Source: Mariniphaga sp. (GTDB lineage: Bacteria > Bacteroidota > Bacteroidia > Bacteroidales > Prolixibacteraceae). Taken from it: 52,489 nt of DNA. The notes beneath the pieces were generated by a model. That model saw only the letters and a list, made by a program, of their open reading frames with translations. It ran no database searches and was not told where the DNA came from. The first letter of the stretch is position 1, and every line of letters starts with the position of its first letter. The position numbers and the translations under genes are program-made. Shown here piece by piece: positions 26,627 to 36,067 of this stretch. Where the stretch lies: positions 1-52,489 of the forward strand of contig JAHYIT010000020.1 of the NCBI GenBank assembly GCA_019429205.1. The letters run 5' to 3'.

Positions 26627-27259
26627 ATGTCAGAAAATAAAGTAAATCAGAATACCGAAAATCAAAAAGAAGCGGATGTGAAAGAAGCTGCTGAAAATCA
26701 AAGCCCAAACGGCAACGGCGAAGAGAAGAAGGAAGTAAAGCAGGAAGAAAGTACTGCTGAGAATGAAAAGTCTGATAAAAAGAAAAAATCCAAAAAGGAT
26801 AAAAAAGAAAACAAAATTAATGAATTGGAAGAAAAGTTGAAAGATTTGTCAGATAGACACCTGAGGTTGCAGGCTGAATTTGATAATTTCAGAAAACGCA
26901 CCCTAAGGGAAAAAGCCGATTTGATAAAATCAGGAGGGGAAACGACACTGACGGGTATTTTGCCGGTGATTGACGATTTTGAACGGGCTATTGAATTGTT
27001 GAAAGATGTTCCGGAAGATGATGCCGGTAAACAGGGAACATTGCTTATTTACAGTAAGTTCAGAGAGTTTTTAAAACAAAACAATGTAAAGGAAATAGAA
27101 GCATTGCACCAAAATTTTGATGTGGATCACCACGAAGCATTAACAAAAATTCCTGCCCCGGAGGAGAAACTTAAAGGCAAAGTGGTGGACGTTATTCAAA
27201 AGGGATATACCCTAAACGATAAAGTTATCCGTTATGCCAAGGTAGTGGTAGGAGAATAA
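26627..27259 (+). CDS. grpE: Nucleotide exchange factor GrpE
   Basis: Releases ADP from DnaK in the Hsp70 cycle. 210 residues: the first ~60 are a charged, low-complexity Lys/Glu tail; then the long dimerising helix with 'LQAEFDNFRKRTLREK' (~85-100), and a C-terminal beta domain ending in the family signature 'VDVIQKGYTLNDKVIRYAKVVV'. dnaJ follows 15 bases later. dnaK itself is not in the window. Confidence 0.96.
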   Translation: MSENKVNQNTENQKEADVKEAAENQSPNGNGEEKKEVKQEESTAENEKSDKKKKSKKDKKENKINELEEKLKDLSDRHLRLQAEFDNFRKRTLREKADLIKSGGETTLTGILPVIDDFERAIELLKDVPEDDAGKQGTLLIYSKFREFLKQNNVKEIEALHQNFDVDHHEALTKIPAPEEKLKGKVVDVIQKGYTLNDKVIRYAKVVVGE

Positions 27260-27274
27260 AATTCAAAAGGAAAC

Positions 27275-28438
27275 ATGGCAAAAAGAGATTATTACGAAGT
27301 ACTGGGAGTTAGCAAAGAGGCCTCGGCAGAAGAGATAAAAAAAGCTTACCGGAAAAAAGCGCTTCAGTTTCACCCTGATAAAAACCCGGGGAATAAAGAA
27401 GCGGAAGATAAATTTAAGGAAGCTGCCGAAGCTTACGAAGTGCTGCGCGATCCCGGTAAAAAACAACGGTACGATCAGTTTGGCCATGCAGGAATGGGTG
27501 GCGCAGCCGGTGGTGGCGGATTTAGCGGATTTTCTGATGTTGAAGATATTTTTTCCGCATTTGGTGATATTTTCGGTGGTCATTTTGGTGGTTTCGGAGG
27601 TTTTGGCGGCGGACGTTCATACGGAGGTAGTGGAAGTGGCAGGCGTGTTTCCCGTGGTTCCGACCTGAGGGTAAAAGTTAAACTTAACCTGAGTGAAGTT
27701 ACCAATGGGACTGAGAAAAAAATTAAAGTAAAAAAATATGTTCAATGCCAGCACTGTAACGGTACAGGAGCAAAAAATGCTTCGGCGTATTCCAACTGTT
27801 CAACTTGTCGTGGATCAGGACGGGTAACACGTGTTGCCAATACCCTGCTGGGTCAAATGCAAACCACATCAACTTGTCCGACCTGCCAGGGCGATGGAAA
27901 AATAATTACGGATAAATGTAACTACTGCGCCGGAGAAGGTGTAATTCGCGACGAGGAAATTATCCCAATCAAAATTCCTGCAGGAGTGGGCGAGGGCATG
28001 CAAATGACCGTTACCGGAAAAGGAAATGCAGCCCGCCGTGGCGGAATTAACGGCGATTTACTTGTTGTTATTACCGAACAGGAACATCCTGAACTGGTAC
28101 GCGATGGAAACAACCTGATTTACAATCTCTTTTTATCGTTTCCTGAAATAACTTTGGGTACCACAGCCGAAATACCTACGGTTGAAAGCAAGGTGAAAGT
28201 TAAAATAGAACCTGGCACCCAGCCCGAAAAAATATTGCGCCTCCGCGGAAAAGGACTTCCCGAAGTTAATGGTTACGGTCGGGGCGATTTGCTTGTACGC
28301 ATTCACGTCTGGATTCCGAAAAAACTGAATGCCGATGAACGGAAAATGCTGGAGAAACTGCTGGAATCTCCTGGTTTCCAGGATGGCCCTTCATCTTCCG
28401 AAAAAACCTTCTTCGAAAAAATGAAGGATATATTTTAA
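27275..28438 (+). CDS. dnaJ: Chaperone DnaJ
   Basis: 387 residues, a type I Hsp40. J domain at residues 1-70 with the DnaK-activating HPD in '[10 protein letters not shown]'; Gly/Phe-rich linker ~75-125 ([23 protein letters not shown]). The zinc region has four CxxCxGxG repeats: 'CQHCNGTG', 'CSTCRGSG', 'CPTCQGDG', 'CNYCAGEG'. C-terminal substrate-binding domains follow ('[17 protein letters not shown]'). It is in an operon with grpE, and a Crp-like regulator follows by 17 bases. Confidence 0.97.
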   Translation: MAKRDYYEVLGVSKEASAEEIKKAYRKKALQFHPDKNPGNKEAEDKFKEAAEAYEVLRDPGKKQRYDQFGHAGMGGAAGGGGFSGFSDVEDIFSAFGDIFGGHFGGFGGFGGGRSYGGSGSGRRVSRGSDLRVKVKLNLSEVTNGTEKKIKVKKYVQCQHCNGTGAKNASAYSNCSTCRGSGRVTRVANTLLGQMQTTSTCPTCQGDGKIITDKCNYCAGEGVIRDEEIIPIKIPAGVGEGMQMTVTGKGNAARRGGINGDLLVVITEQEHPELVRDGNNLIYNLFLSFPEITLGTTAEIPTVESKVKVKIEPGTQPEKILRLRGKGLPEVNGYGRGDLLVRIHVWIPKKLNADERKMLEKLLESPGFQDGPSSSEKTFFEKMKDIF

Positions 28439-28455
28439 ACCGAATTCGCTGAATA

Positions 28456-29085
28456 TTGGATAATGTAGCAAAATTGTACAGTTTTCTTGAAAAAGAACTG
28501 CTGGAAAAAATCCGGGAGAAAGGGGTACGGAAAATTTTCAGTGCAAATGAACCCCTTATTCGCGAAGGGCAGTTTATTTCCAGCTTTCCTTTAATCATAA
28601 AGGGAATGATTCGTATTTCACGAACAAATGACGACGGGAATGAATTGCTGCTTTATTATTTAAAGGAAAATGAAGTTTGTGCCATGTCGTTAACCTGTTG
28701 CATGGCAAAACTCACCAGCAATGTAATGGCTGTGGCCGAAGAGGAAACCGAAGCGCTGATGCTTCCTGTATCTCTGCTCGATAAATGGATGCCCGAATAT
28801 CCTTCATGGCGCCAGTTTGTGATGCAGACTTTCCAGATGCGTTTCCGGGAACTCGTTGAAACCATTGACTCCATTGCTTTTTTGAAACTCGACGAGCGCC
28901 TGGTAAAATATTTTATTGACCGCTACCAGAAATCAGGAAATCCGACATACAGCAGCACACATCAGGAACTTGCACTTCAGCTAAATACATCCCGGGAGGT
29001 TGTTTCCAGGTTATTAAAAAAGCTTGAAAAAGACGGAAAAATTGAACTGTCGCGAAATTTTATTGATTTTTCCGGTCTTGTGTGA
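28456..29085 (+). CDS. Crp/Fnr-family transcriptional regulator
   Basis: 209 residues. The N-terminal cyclic-nucleotide-type beta roll spans residues ~25-125. The C-terminal winged helix-turn-helix is at ~150-205, with the recognition helix in 'NTSREVVSRLLKKLEKDG'. The 'CAMSLTCCMAKL' cysteines are common in Bacteroidota members, but no FNR iron-sulfur pattern is complete, so the ligand is unknown. The start is a TTG at 28456; the next in-frame ATG lies ~50 residues in and would remove part of the sensor domain. It is 17 bases after dnaJ and is followed by a strong terminator, suggesting it ends the grpE-dnaJ operon. Confidence 0.88.
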   Translation: MDNVAKLYSFLEKELLEKIREKGVRKIFSANEPLIREGQFISSFPLIIKGMIRISRTNDDGNELLLYYLKENEVCAMSLTCCMAKLTSNVMAVAEEETEALMLPVSLLDKWMPEYPSWRQFVMQTFQMRFRELVETIDSIAFLKLDERLVKYFIDRYQKSGNPTYSSTHQELALQLNTSREVVSRLLKKLEKDGKIELSRNFIDFSGLV

Positions 29086-29209
29086 CTTTTATTACAGACC
29101 AACCCCATTCTTTCCCTTTTCTTTGTTCCGAACAATACAGTTAAAGAGTTCATAACTATTGCTTCATAATTTTTTGGGTTATAAAATCGGTTAGTAGTTG
29201 AAGGTTGTT

Positions 29210-29242
29210 AAACCGGGCTCAGTGGAGTCCGGTTTTCTTTTT
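29210..29242 (+). terminator. Intrinsic terminator after the Crp-like gene
   Basis: AAACCGGGCTC pairs with GAGTCCGGTTT (11 positions, one G-T) around a 4-base loop and is followed by TTTTCTTTTTTT. Confidence 0.85.
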
Positions 29243-29295
29243 TTCTTTAATTTGGCTGAAATTTTTTTCTGTTTCTTTAATCGATTTAAAAATTC

Positions 29296-29928
29296 ATGAA
29301 TATAAACCTGAAAGAACTCGAAAAACAGTTTCATGCGGATGGTTACCGGTTGGGAATGAAAGCAGTTGGCAACGGTTTTTCAAAAGATGCCCTGTTTGAT
29401 GCTGTAAAAAATCTGCATCAAATGGTAGATGAACTGGTAAATTCTTTCTCGGAATTTGCAGAGCGGCAAAATCTAAAACCAGCTTGCAAAAAAGGTTGCC
29501 ACTGGTGTTGCCATCAACCGGTATTTGCTCTGGATTATGAGTTGGATTATTTACGTGATTTTATTTCTGAAAACTTTGATTCTTCAACTCAAAAACAAAT
29601 GTCTGCCCGCGTGGCAGAGAAAAGGAAAAAGTTGGAAAACCTGATTGGTGAATCCCTGCTCAACTCCAAATTCCCCTGTCCTTTGCTTGATAAAGGAACT
29701 TGTTTGGCTTATTCAGCAAGGCCTGTGGCATGCCGGATTTATTTATCCTCTAATCTGGAATCGTGCCTGAAATTTTACCATGAGCCTGAAAACGAAAATT
29801 CAGTTCCTGCGTTACTCCAACTTCCCATGAGGCTGGGCCGAATGCTGAATGAAGGATTTAAGGCTGCTTTAAAAACCAGCGGAGTAAAAGTGGAAGAATT
29901 CAGAATTGAAGAAAAAATTTCTAATTAA
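29296..29928 (+). CDS. YkgJ-type cysteine-cluster protein
   Basis: 210 residues. The N-terminal ~60 residues are helical. The metal-binding pattern begins with 'CKKGCHWCCHQP' (~65-76) and continues with 'CPLLDKGTCLAYSARPVACR' (~137-156) and a last Cys in 'LESCLKF'. The CxxxCxxCC plus CxxxxxxxCxxYxxRPxxCR arrangement defines the YkgJ/FliB-like zinc or iron-sulfur cluster family, which has no established general function. It converges with the thioesterase gene, overlapping it by four bases. Confidence 0.85.
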   Translation: MNINLKELEKQFHADGYRLGMKAVGNGFSKDALFDAVKNLHQMVDELVNSFSEFAERQNLKPACKKGCHWCCHQPVFALDYELDYLRDFISENFDSSTQKQMSARVAEKRKKLENLIGESLLNSKFPCPLLDKGTCLAYSARPVACRIYLSSNLESCLKFYHEPENENSVPALLQLPMRLGRMLNEGFKAALKTSGVKVEEFRIEEKISN

Positions 29929-30347
29929 CCTTCCTCCAATACAATCCCTGCTGCTTTAAATTTATTTTCCAGAATTTCAGGAGAAACAGGCCTTCCGTTG
30001 CGGGTTAAGACGGTGATAATCCGGGCGTCCACCATGAGCTTCTCGTCGGCTTTCCGAATTACCTGTTGTTTGAAAATAACGCGTAATCGTCCTTGTTTGG
30101 CCATTTTCAACCGAACCAGAAAAACATCTCCTGGCCGGAGGGGAAATTTATAATCCAGTTCTGCACGAATAACCACCGCATCGATTCCGTCGGTGTGCAT
30201 CTGGGCAAAACTCAGCCCCACCTTGTTTAGAAATTTGTGGCGGCAATGCTCCAGATAATTCTGGTACACCGAATTGTTAACAATGCCTTGAATGTCACAT
30301 TCGTAATCGCGCACCTCCAGTTCCGTTTCAAAATGATAATCTTGCAT
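29925..30347 (-). CDS. Acyl-CoA thioesterase (hotdog fold, 4-hydroxybenzoyl-CoA type)
   Basis: 140 residues, a single hotdog domain. The catalytic region 'DYECDIQGIVNNSVYQNYLEHCRHKFL' (residues ~14-40) has the conserved Asp/Asn loop, though the canonical catalytic 'DxDxxGHVNN' is replaced by 'ECDIQGIVNN'. These enzymes hydrolyse short-chain or aromatic acyl-CoA esters in the cytoplasm; YbgC-type members have a similar length. It lies 10 bases downstream of the CoA-binding gene, on the same strand, consistent with a CoA-related pair. Confidence 0.87.
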   Translation of the reverse strand: MQDYHFETELEVRDYECDIQGIVNNSVYQNYLEHCRHKFLNKVGLSFAQMHTDGIDAVVIRAELDYKFPLRPGDVFLVRLKMAKQGRLRVIFKQQVIRKADEKLMVDARIITVLTRNGRPVSPEILENKFKAAGIVLEEG

Positions 30348-30357
30348 CTCCTTTTTG

Positions 30358-30834
30358 CTAATTCACTTTTTTAGGATACAGGCCAAACACTTTAACAAGG
30401 AAACGGTGAAAATTATGCGGGCCTTTTACCGGGTCGGTGAACATATAAATACATTTCTTTTGAATGAATGGAACTCCGGCCTCTTCCAAAATAGCTGTGG
30501 CCTCTGGTGTTTCCGACATTTGTTGAATCCATACCATTTCCAACTTTTTTTCAACTGCCAGTTTTGCAACATCTGTTGTGCTGGTTTTAGGCGTAATTAT
30601 CAGCAAATGTTTTACATCTGCCGGCAAATCAGCAACAGTTTTGTAGCATTTTAAATCCTGAATTTCATCTGCATTTGGATTGACCGGGAACAATTCGAAT
30701 CCTTTTTCTTTCAAATCTTTAATAACTGTTCCGCCGAATTTTTTTGGGTTGCGCGAAGCACCGGCAACAGCAAGTTTTTTGGGAGCAAGGAATTGTTGGA
30801 TTTCATTTAATGTAGCAGTTGTTTTTGTTTTCAT
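30358..30834 (-). CDS. CoA-binding domain protein (YccU-like)
   Basis: 158 residues, a single Rossmann-type CoA-binding domain like the one in succinyl-CoA ligase alpha: 'KLAVAGASRNPKKFGGTVIKDLKEKGF' near residues 17-43 and 'GIPFIQKKC'-like 'GVPFIQKKCIYMF' near the end, where the Cys is conserved in the family. No catalytic domain is attached. Stand-alone members bind CoA but their role is unclear. Confidence 0.88.
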   Translation of the reverse strand: MKTKTTATLNEIQQFLAPKKLAVAGASRNPKKFGGTVIKDLKEKGFELFPVNPNADEIQDLKCYKTVADLPADVKHLLIITPKTSTTDVAKLAVEKKLEMVWIQQMSETPEATAILEEAGVPFIQKKCIYMFTDPVKGPHNFHRFLVKVFGLYPKKVN

Positions 30835-30872
30835 GGGTAAATATTTTAAAGGTTGTTGAAATCGAAAATATT

Positions 30873-31487
30873 TTACTTCACCATAAAATCAAGCAGTTTT
30901 TTGTCTTCCAGATAACCTTCCAGCTGGTCGCCGATTTTTACCGGTCCAACGCCAGCCGGAGTTCCTGTGTAAATCAGATCGCCAATTTTCAGGGTTATAT
31001 ATTTAGAAATGTGCGAAATAATTTCATCGAACCCGAATATCATCAGGCCCGAGTTTCCTTCCTGAACGGTTTGGCCGTTGATATTCAACTTAAACCGAAT
31101 AGTTTCGGGAGTTGGAAAAATGGAAACCGGAAAAAAGGTACTGCTGATTACCGCGGCCCGATCGAATGCTTTGGCCTTTTCCCATGGCAGGCCTTTTTTT
31201 TTCAGTTCGTTCTGTACATCTCGGGCGGTGAAATCCACACCCAAACCAATTTCGTCGTAATAACGGTGAGCAAACCTTTTTTCAATGTTTTTCCCAAGGC
31301 GGCAAACACGCATAACCAGCTCAATTTCGTGGTGCACTTCGTTTGTCCAGTCAGGAATATAAAACGGATCGTTGTTTCTCAGCAATGCCGAATCGGGTTT
31401 CATAAAAAAAACTGGTTCTTCAGGAATTTCGTTATTCAGCTCCTGAGCATGCGCTACGTAATTTCTTCCAATGCATATAATCTTCAT
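30873..31487 (-). CDS. Fumarylacetoacetate hydrolase-family protein
   Basis: About 204 residues with the ATG start at 31487 (MKIICIGRNY); an upstream TTG would add two residues. The FAH fold's metal ligands are visible: the Glu pair in 'NEVHHEIELVMRV' (residues ~63-75) and the Asp in 'LGVDFTARDVQ'. The C-terminal 'GDLIYTGTPAGVGPVKIGD' is characteristic. Short members such as FAHD1 are acylpyruvases or oxaloacetate decarboxylases; plant and bacterial relatives are isomerases. The substrate is unassigned. It is preceded by heptamer repeats. Confidence 0.88.
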   Translation of the reverse strand: MKIICIGRNYVAHAQELNNEIPEEPVFFMKPDSALLRNNDPFYIPDWTNEVHHEIELVMRVCRLGKNIEKRFAHRYYDEIGLGVDFTARDVQNELKKKGLPWEKAKAFDRAAVISSTFFPVSIFPTPETIRFKLNINGQTVQEGNSGLMIFGFDEIISHISKYITLKIGDLIYTGTPAGVGPVKIGDQLEGYLEDKKLLDFMVK

Positions 31488-31499
31488 TCCCAATACATT

Positions 31500-31527
31500 A
31501 AACTTTAAACTTTGAACTTTGAACTGA
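31500..31527 (-). repeat. Tandem heptamer repeat in the exonuclease-FAH spacer
   Basis: About four copies of a 7-mer (AACTTTG/AACTTTA register on the plus strand) fill the 42-base spacer. Here the coding-strand register is TTCAAAG/TTTAAAG, opposite in phase to the three other arrays. Confidence 0.6.
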
Positions 31528-31529
31528 TT

Positions 31530-32336
31530 TTATCTCTCCATCATACGCAGTTTAATCTGTGTGAGCACTTTTTTCGTATAAAGTGGAAATTCGCTGTTCA
31601 TAATCCAGCCAAAATATCCGGGTTGTTCTTCCAGTACTTTTTCTACCGGCACGCCTTTGTTTTTTCCAAAATTGAAAACTTCCACCCCTTTGTCGTTGTA
31701 AACTATTCGTCCCACAAAATCCACATTGCGGTCGTATACCGAAAATTCGCTCAATTTTTCCACATCGTTTTCAATGGGGATTGAAGTTTTTCCGTGGTTA
31801 TCTTCGTATTCCACACCCTGGTATGTTTCGAGCTGTGCCTGCAGCACTTCGTAAGTCGCTCTGGTATCTGCCAATGCGCTGTGGGCGTCAATCAGCGGTT
31901 TTTTGCAATAAAACAGGTAGGCGGCTGCCAGTGTGCGTTTCTCCATTTTGTGGAAAATAGTCTGAACATCAATAAACTTGCGCTTTTTCATATCGATATC
32001 CACATCGGCACGCATAAATTCTTCGGCCAGCAGCGGAATGTCAAACCGGTTGGAGTTAAACCCAGCAAGGTCGCAACCCTCAATAAATTTGGCCATCTTT
32101 TTGGCCACTTCTTTAAAAGTAGGTTCGTTGGCTACATCTTCGTTAGTAATTCCATGCACGCGCGTTGCTTCTTCAGAAATGGGCATTTCAGGATTCACAC
32201 GCCGGAGCAGTTCCTCCTCGGTACCATCCAAATGCACCTTCAGCAATGCGATTTCTACAATTCGATCTTTTACAATGTCAATTCCTGTTGTTTCGAGGTC
32301 CAGGAACACGACCGGGTTTTTTAAATTTAACTGCAT
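31530..32336 (-). CDS. DnaQ-like 3'-5' exonuclease
   Basis: 268 residues. The DEDDh exonuclease acids are all visible: 'VFLDLETTGID' (residues ~10-20), 'GFNSNRFDIPLL' (~93-104), and 'DAHSALADTRATYEV' (~150-164) with the His and last Asp. This is the proofreading-type fold of Pol III epsilon, and the gene is 9 bases downstream of dnaN, the sliding clamp. The extra C-terminal ~85 residues, including 'GYFGWIMNSEFPLYTK', are typical of Bacteroidota stand-alone exonucleases, so it may be epsilon itself or a repair exonuclease. Confidence 0.9.
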   Translation of the reverse strand: MQLNLKNPVVFLDLETTGIDIVKDRIVEIALLKVHLDGTEEELLRRVNPEMPISEEATRVHGITNEDVANEPTFKEVAKKMAKFIEGCDLAGFNSNRFDIPLLAEEFMRADVDIDMKKRKFIDVQTIFHKMEKRTLAAAYLFYCKKPLIDAHSALADTRATYEVLQAQLETYQGVEYEDNHGKTSIPIENDVEKLSEFSVYDRNVDFVGRIVYNDKGVEVFNFGKNKGVPVEKVLEEQPGYFGWIMNSEFPLYTKKVLTQIKLRMMER

Positions 32337-32345
32337 CCAACTATT

Positions 32346-33476
32346 TTACGCGTTTATCATCATCGGCATCAAAAGCATCAGTACATCTTCTGCATCTTCT
32401 TCTGTTTCTGCCGGTAACAGCAAGCCGGCCCGCGAAGGATCGCTCATTTCCATTTTTACGTCACTGGCCGAAATGTTGGAAAGTATTTCAAGCAGAAAAG
32501 TAGATTTGAAGCCAATTTCAATCTCTTCGCCGTCATATTCGCAACTTAGCCGCTCAACTGCCGAAATCGAAAAATCAATATCCTGGGCCGAAACCACAAG
32601 CTGGTTGTCGTTAATGTTGAGCTTAATCAAATTACTGGCCTGGTTGGAGAAAACCGAAACCCTTTTCACCGTGTTGTAAAATGCGAGCCTGTCAATTACC
32701 ATTTTATTGGGATTATTTTTTGGAATAACCGAATTATAGCTTGGATAGTTTCCTTCAACCAAACGGCAAATAAGTTTGTAATTGGTAAGGGTGAACTGAG
32801 CGTTTTTGTTGTTGAATTCGAGTTTTACGTCGTATTCTTCTTTGGGCAAAAGGTTGCGCAGCAAGCCTGCCGGTTTTTTCGGAAGAATAAAGGATGATTC
32901 GAATTCTGATGCAGCATCAGACCTTCGGTAGCGCACCAGTTTATGTGCATCAGAAGCTACAAAACCCATATTTTCCGGAGAAAGTTCTACGAAAATTCCG
33001 TTCATAACTGGTCGTAGTTCATCGTCAGCTGTGGCAAACAGGGTTTTCTCAATTCCTTTCATTAAAACTTTCGGACCTAAAGTAACCGAAGTAGATTCCT
33101 CCTCCGAAATTTCAGGAAGCTCGGGAAAATCTTCTCCGCTTTGTCCCACTACACTGTATTTTCCGTTGTCGGAAAAAATTTCAATCCCGAAGGTATCGGC
33201 GTTAATTTGGAATGTCAGCGGCTGCTCCGGAAATTCCTTTAGCGTGTCGATAAGCAACTTTGCAGGCACAGCAATTGTGCCTTCGCCTTCGGTGTTGTCC
33301 AACTCCATGTGGGTAATTAACGTCGATTCGAGATCGGAGGCTGTGATGGTCAGGTCGGCATCAGTTAACTGAAACAGAAAATTGTCCAGAATAGGAATAG
33401 TGCTTTTGCTGCTGATAACCTTGCTGATAGCTGAAAGGTGGCTCAGTAAATCGGTACTTGAAACAACAAACTTCAT
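32346..33476 (-). CDS. dnaN: DNA polymerase III beta subunit (sliding clamp)
   Basis: 376 residues forming three repeated clamp domains; the dimer is a ring around DNA that tethers Pol III. The N-terminal 'MKFVVSSTDLLSHLSAISKV' and 'PILDNFLFQL', and the middle 'LFATADDELRPVMNGIFVEL', are conserved. The C-terminus is usually a hydrophobic-pocket strand ending in 'MPMRL'; here it is 'LMPMMINA'. It is 9 bases upstream of the exonuclease gene. Confidence 0.97.
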   Translation of the reverse strand: MKFVVSSTDLLSHLSAISKVISSKSTIPILDNFLFQLTDADLTITASDLESTLITHMELDNTEGEGTIAVPAKLLIDTLKEFPEQPLTFQINADTFGIEIFSDNGKYSVVGQSGEDFPELPEISEEESTSVTLGPKVLMKGIEKTLFATADDELRPVMNGIFVELSPENMGFVASDAHKLVRYRRSDAASEFESSFILPKKPAGLLRNLLPKEEYDVKLEFNNKNAQFTLTNYKLICRLVEGNYPSYNSVIPKNNPNKMVIDRLAFYNTVKRVSVFSNQASNLIKLNINDNQLVVSAQDIDFSISAVERLSCEYDGEEIEIGFKSTFLLEILSNISASDVKMEMSDPSRAGLLLPAETEEDAEDVLMLLMPMMINA

Positions 33477-33642
33477 AGTAAATATTTTATTTTGTTTTTT
33501 TCATTTGAACAGGAAGGGTGCAAAATAATGCAATTCCTGTTTATGTTTGATTCAGCCATTCATATTAAAGGAAAAATCAGGTAACGAATATACAAACTTT
33601 AATCTTTTCCCCGATGCTGAAAACTTTGATTTTTTAAAGGTT

Positions 33643-36057
33643 TTATGAACGGGCATAACGACGTTTCCTTAATATGTTGTATATGATTCCCCACAAACCT
33701 GCCAAAACCAATGGTAACAACACGTTTAGCCATTGCCAGAAAGGTTTTTCCTCGCGCAAACGAACTTTGTCGAGCAACCGCATTTTTTGTGTCCGGTTGC
33801 GCAGTTGCATTATTCCGTTTTCGTCGTTCATGTAATAAACCGTGTTTAACAGAAATTCCTTGTTGCCAAATGTTTGTCCTGAAACCCGATCGAAGCCCAG
33901 TTCCTGAACGCGTGGAGGACTGGTTGCGTAGTCCACCTGATTGGTAATCATCCCTCCGTCGGCAATTAAAACCATTTTTGTTGGCCGGCTTTCAGAAATT
34001 ACTTCTGAAATTGGAATTCCCAAGGTTTCCAGCATACGGTTTTTGAAAACGGAAGTGAACGTGCCTTCCAGAATTACTCCCACCGGAATAAACGACTGGT
34101 TGAAAAGCTCGCGGGCCGGCGGATTGTCAATGTTTTGCAAACTCACTGTGGAAGGCGATTTTACGGTTCGTGCGTAAGGCGAAGTAGATAAAATGACTTC
34201 TTTTTTTACCTGCGGATTGCCCGAAATGGTATCGATGGAGGAAACAAATTCGGTAAACACGCGATTGAGGTTTCGGCTCAGCGGATGATTGTCGGATGGA
34301 ACCAGCAGTGGTGAATAGTACCAGGGATGCAGGGTAAATTGCGGGGGCGTTCCCGGCGGAGCAGTATTTACACGCAGTCGGGCACATTCCACATCCTGCA
34401 GCAGTTCGTAATTGAGGCGTACACCGTAACGGAAAAGCTGGTCGTTCAGATTCAAATCACGCGGGAAAGCCATGGTTAAATGTCCGGTTGAAAGACTGTC
34501 GAGGCTAACCTGTACGGGATCAATCAGCCAGATTACTTTTCCGCCCTGCATAATATACTGGTCAATAAAAAATTTGTCCTTTTCTGTGAAAGGTTCTTTG
34601 GGGTCAGCAACAATCAAAATGTCAACTGCTTTCGGATTGGTTACCAGAGAGTCTGCCGGGATTCGCCGCACCAAAAAATCTTCCGAAATAGCCGAGGCAA
34701 AATCATACACCTCGTAACGGTCGGCTTCACTATGTCCTTCCAGAAAAGCTATGGAAGAACGTCGTGTACGCATTAATTTCTGAAATGCATTGGCCAGTTC
34801 AAACTCCACGCTTTCTGCCGAGTGGTTAAAGTTGGCCTCGTGTGAAAAATCGGGATTGTATTTCAGGAAATTCACAGCCGTTTCTTTTCCATCGTACCGA
34901 ATAACAGCGCCGGGAAAAATAAGCCGGGTGCTCACACCCTGGTCGGTTTGTTGCCTGAAACTGGTGGGTTGAATGCCTTTGTCAATCAGGTTGCCGATGA
35001 ACTCTTCCCTTTTTTCTGCATGGCCGATGGCATACGGGTCGTTCATTCTAACACGGATGTTTTCCGGGGAATAAACGTTTAATACCGCAACTTTTTCCAA
35101 CACTTCCTGCTGCAGTTTTCGAAGTCCCGGCTCCAGTTTTCCGGCCAGGTAAAATTCAACTTCCACAGGATATTCCAGTTCTTTTGCCAGGTTTGCACTT
35201 ACTTTGGAGAGCGAGTATCGTTGGTCGGAAGTAAGGTCAAACCGGTACAGGAAATTTTCTGATACTACAAAAACGACCAGGAACAGAAAAGTGATAATGG
35301 CAGAATTCAACCTGAACTTTTTTTGGTTCCATGTTCCTTTGCGCAAAAAACCGCGCGTGAACCATAAAAACAGAAAAGTCATTCCGGTAAAATAAACCAC
35401 ATCCCGCATGTCGATTACCCCACGCGATGCCGATAAATAGTGGTTGTTGATGCTGAGCCATTCAAAAATCTGTTCCAGCATATAGGGAATTCCGGAACTG
35501 GCAATAAAGTCGAAACCGAGGTAAAAAATGAAAGAAAGCACCATGGCCAGTATGAACGAAACAATCTGGTTGTCGGTAAGAGATGAGGCAAAAATACCGA
35601 TGGCCACGTAAATGGCAGCCAGAAAAAACAGCCCGAAAAACGAACCCCAGGTGGCGCCGGAGTCGATACTGCCAACCGGATTTCCAAGAAGATAAACCGA
35701 GAGAAAGTAGAGTAGGGTAGGGAGGAGCGAAAAGGTAACCAACACCATTCCTGCTAAAAATTTGGCAAAAATGAGCTGAAAATCGGAAAGCGGCCGTGTG
35801 AGCAGAATTTCGAGTGTGCCGGTGCGTTTTTCGTCGGCAAAAAAACGCATGGTAATGGCCGGAACCAAAAAAAGGTAAAGCCAGGGCGCCAGGGAAAACA
35901 GTCCTTCAAGGGTGGCATAGCCGTTATCTGGAATGTTGTAGGCGCCGGGGAAAACCCACAAAAACAGGCCGGTAACCAACAGAAAAACCAAAATGGCCAG
36001 GTATCCAATCAGCGAACCGAAAAATGTTTTTATCTCTTTTTTGAATAAGCTGTACAT
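33643..36057 (-). CDS. gldG: GldF-GldG fusion, gliding-motility ABC transporter protein
   Basis: 804 residues. Residues 1-245 are a six-segment ABC-2 permease (GldF; 'FFADEKRTGTLEILLTRPLSDFQLIFAKF' is the family hallmark). After a membrane segment at ~250-270, residues ~275-765 match GldG ('NFLYRFDLTSDQRYSLSK', 'FLEGHSEADRYEVYDF', 'ILIVADPKEPFTEKDKFFIDQYI'), and a last membrane segment lies near 775-795. In Flavobacterium gldF and gldG are separate genes. The ATPase GldA is not nearby. The transporter's cargo and its role in gliding are not established. Heptamer repeats lie just upstream. Confidence 0.92.
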   Translation of the reverse strand: MYSLFKKEIKTFFGSLIGYLAILVFLLVTGLFLWVFPGAYNIPDNGYATLEGLFSLAPWLYLFLVPAITMRFFADEKRTGTLEILLTRPLSDFQLIFAKFLAGMVLVTFSLLPTLLYFLSVYLLGNPVGSIDSGATWGSFFGLFFLAAIYVAIGIFASSLTDNQIVSFILAMVLSFIFYLGFDFIASSGIPYMLEQIFEWLSINNHYLSASRGVIDMRDVVYFTGMTFLFLWFTRGFLRKGTWNQKKFRLNSAIITFLFLVVFVVSENFLYRFDLTSDQRYSLSKVSANLAKELEYPVEVEFYLAGKLEPGLRKLQQEVLEKVAVLNVYSPENIRVRMNDPYAIGHAEKREEFIGNLIDKGIQPTSFRQQTDQGVSTRLIFPGAVIRYDGKETAVNFLKYNPDFSHEANFNHSAESVEFELANAFQKLMRTRRSSIAFLEGHSEADRYEVYDFASAISEDFLVRRIPADSLVTNPKAVDILIVADPKEPFTEKDKFFIDQYIMQGGKVIWLIDPVQVSLDSLSTGHLTMAFPRDLNLNDQLFRYGVRLNYELLQDVECARLRVNTAPPGTPPQFTLHPWYYSPLLVPSDNHPLSRNLNRVFTEFVSSIDTISGNPQVKKEVILSTSPYARTVKSPSTVSLQNIDNPPARELFNQSFIPVGVILEGTFTSVFKNRMLETLGIPISEVISESRPTKMVLIADGGMITNQVDYATSPPRVQELGFDRVSGQTFGNKEFLLNTVYYMNDENGIMQLRNRTQKMRLLDKVRLREEKPFWQWLNVLLPLVLAGLWGIIYNILRKRRYARS

Positions 36058-36067
36058 GGCAGTTAAG

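Noticed and set aside
30819-31508. Plus-strand 229-codon frame opposite the FAH-family gene
   Set aside because: A shadow frame. The opposite strand carries a conserved metal-site pattern and a normal N-terminus.
33643-36057. GldF-GldG join as a sequencing error
   Set aside because: Frame, codon use and the bridging membrane segment are continuous across the junction, with no homopolymer at the joint. Fusions are also plausible in this lineage.
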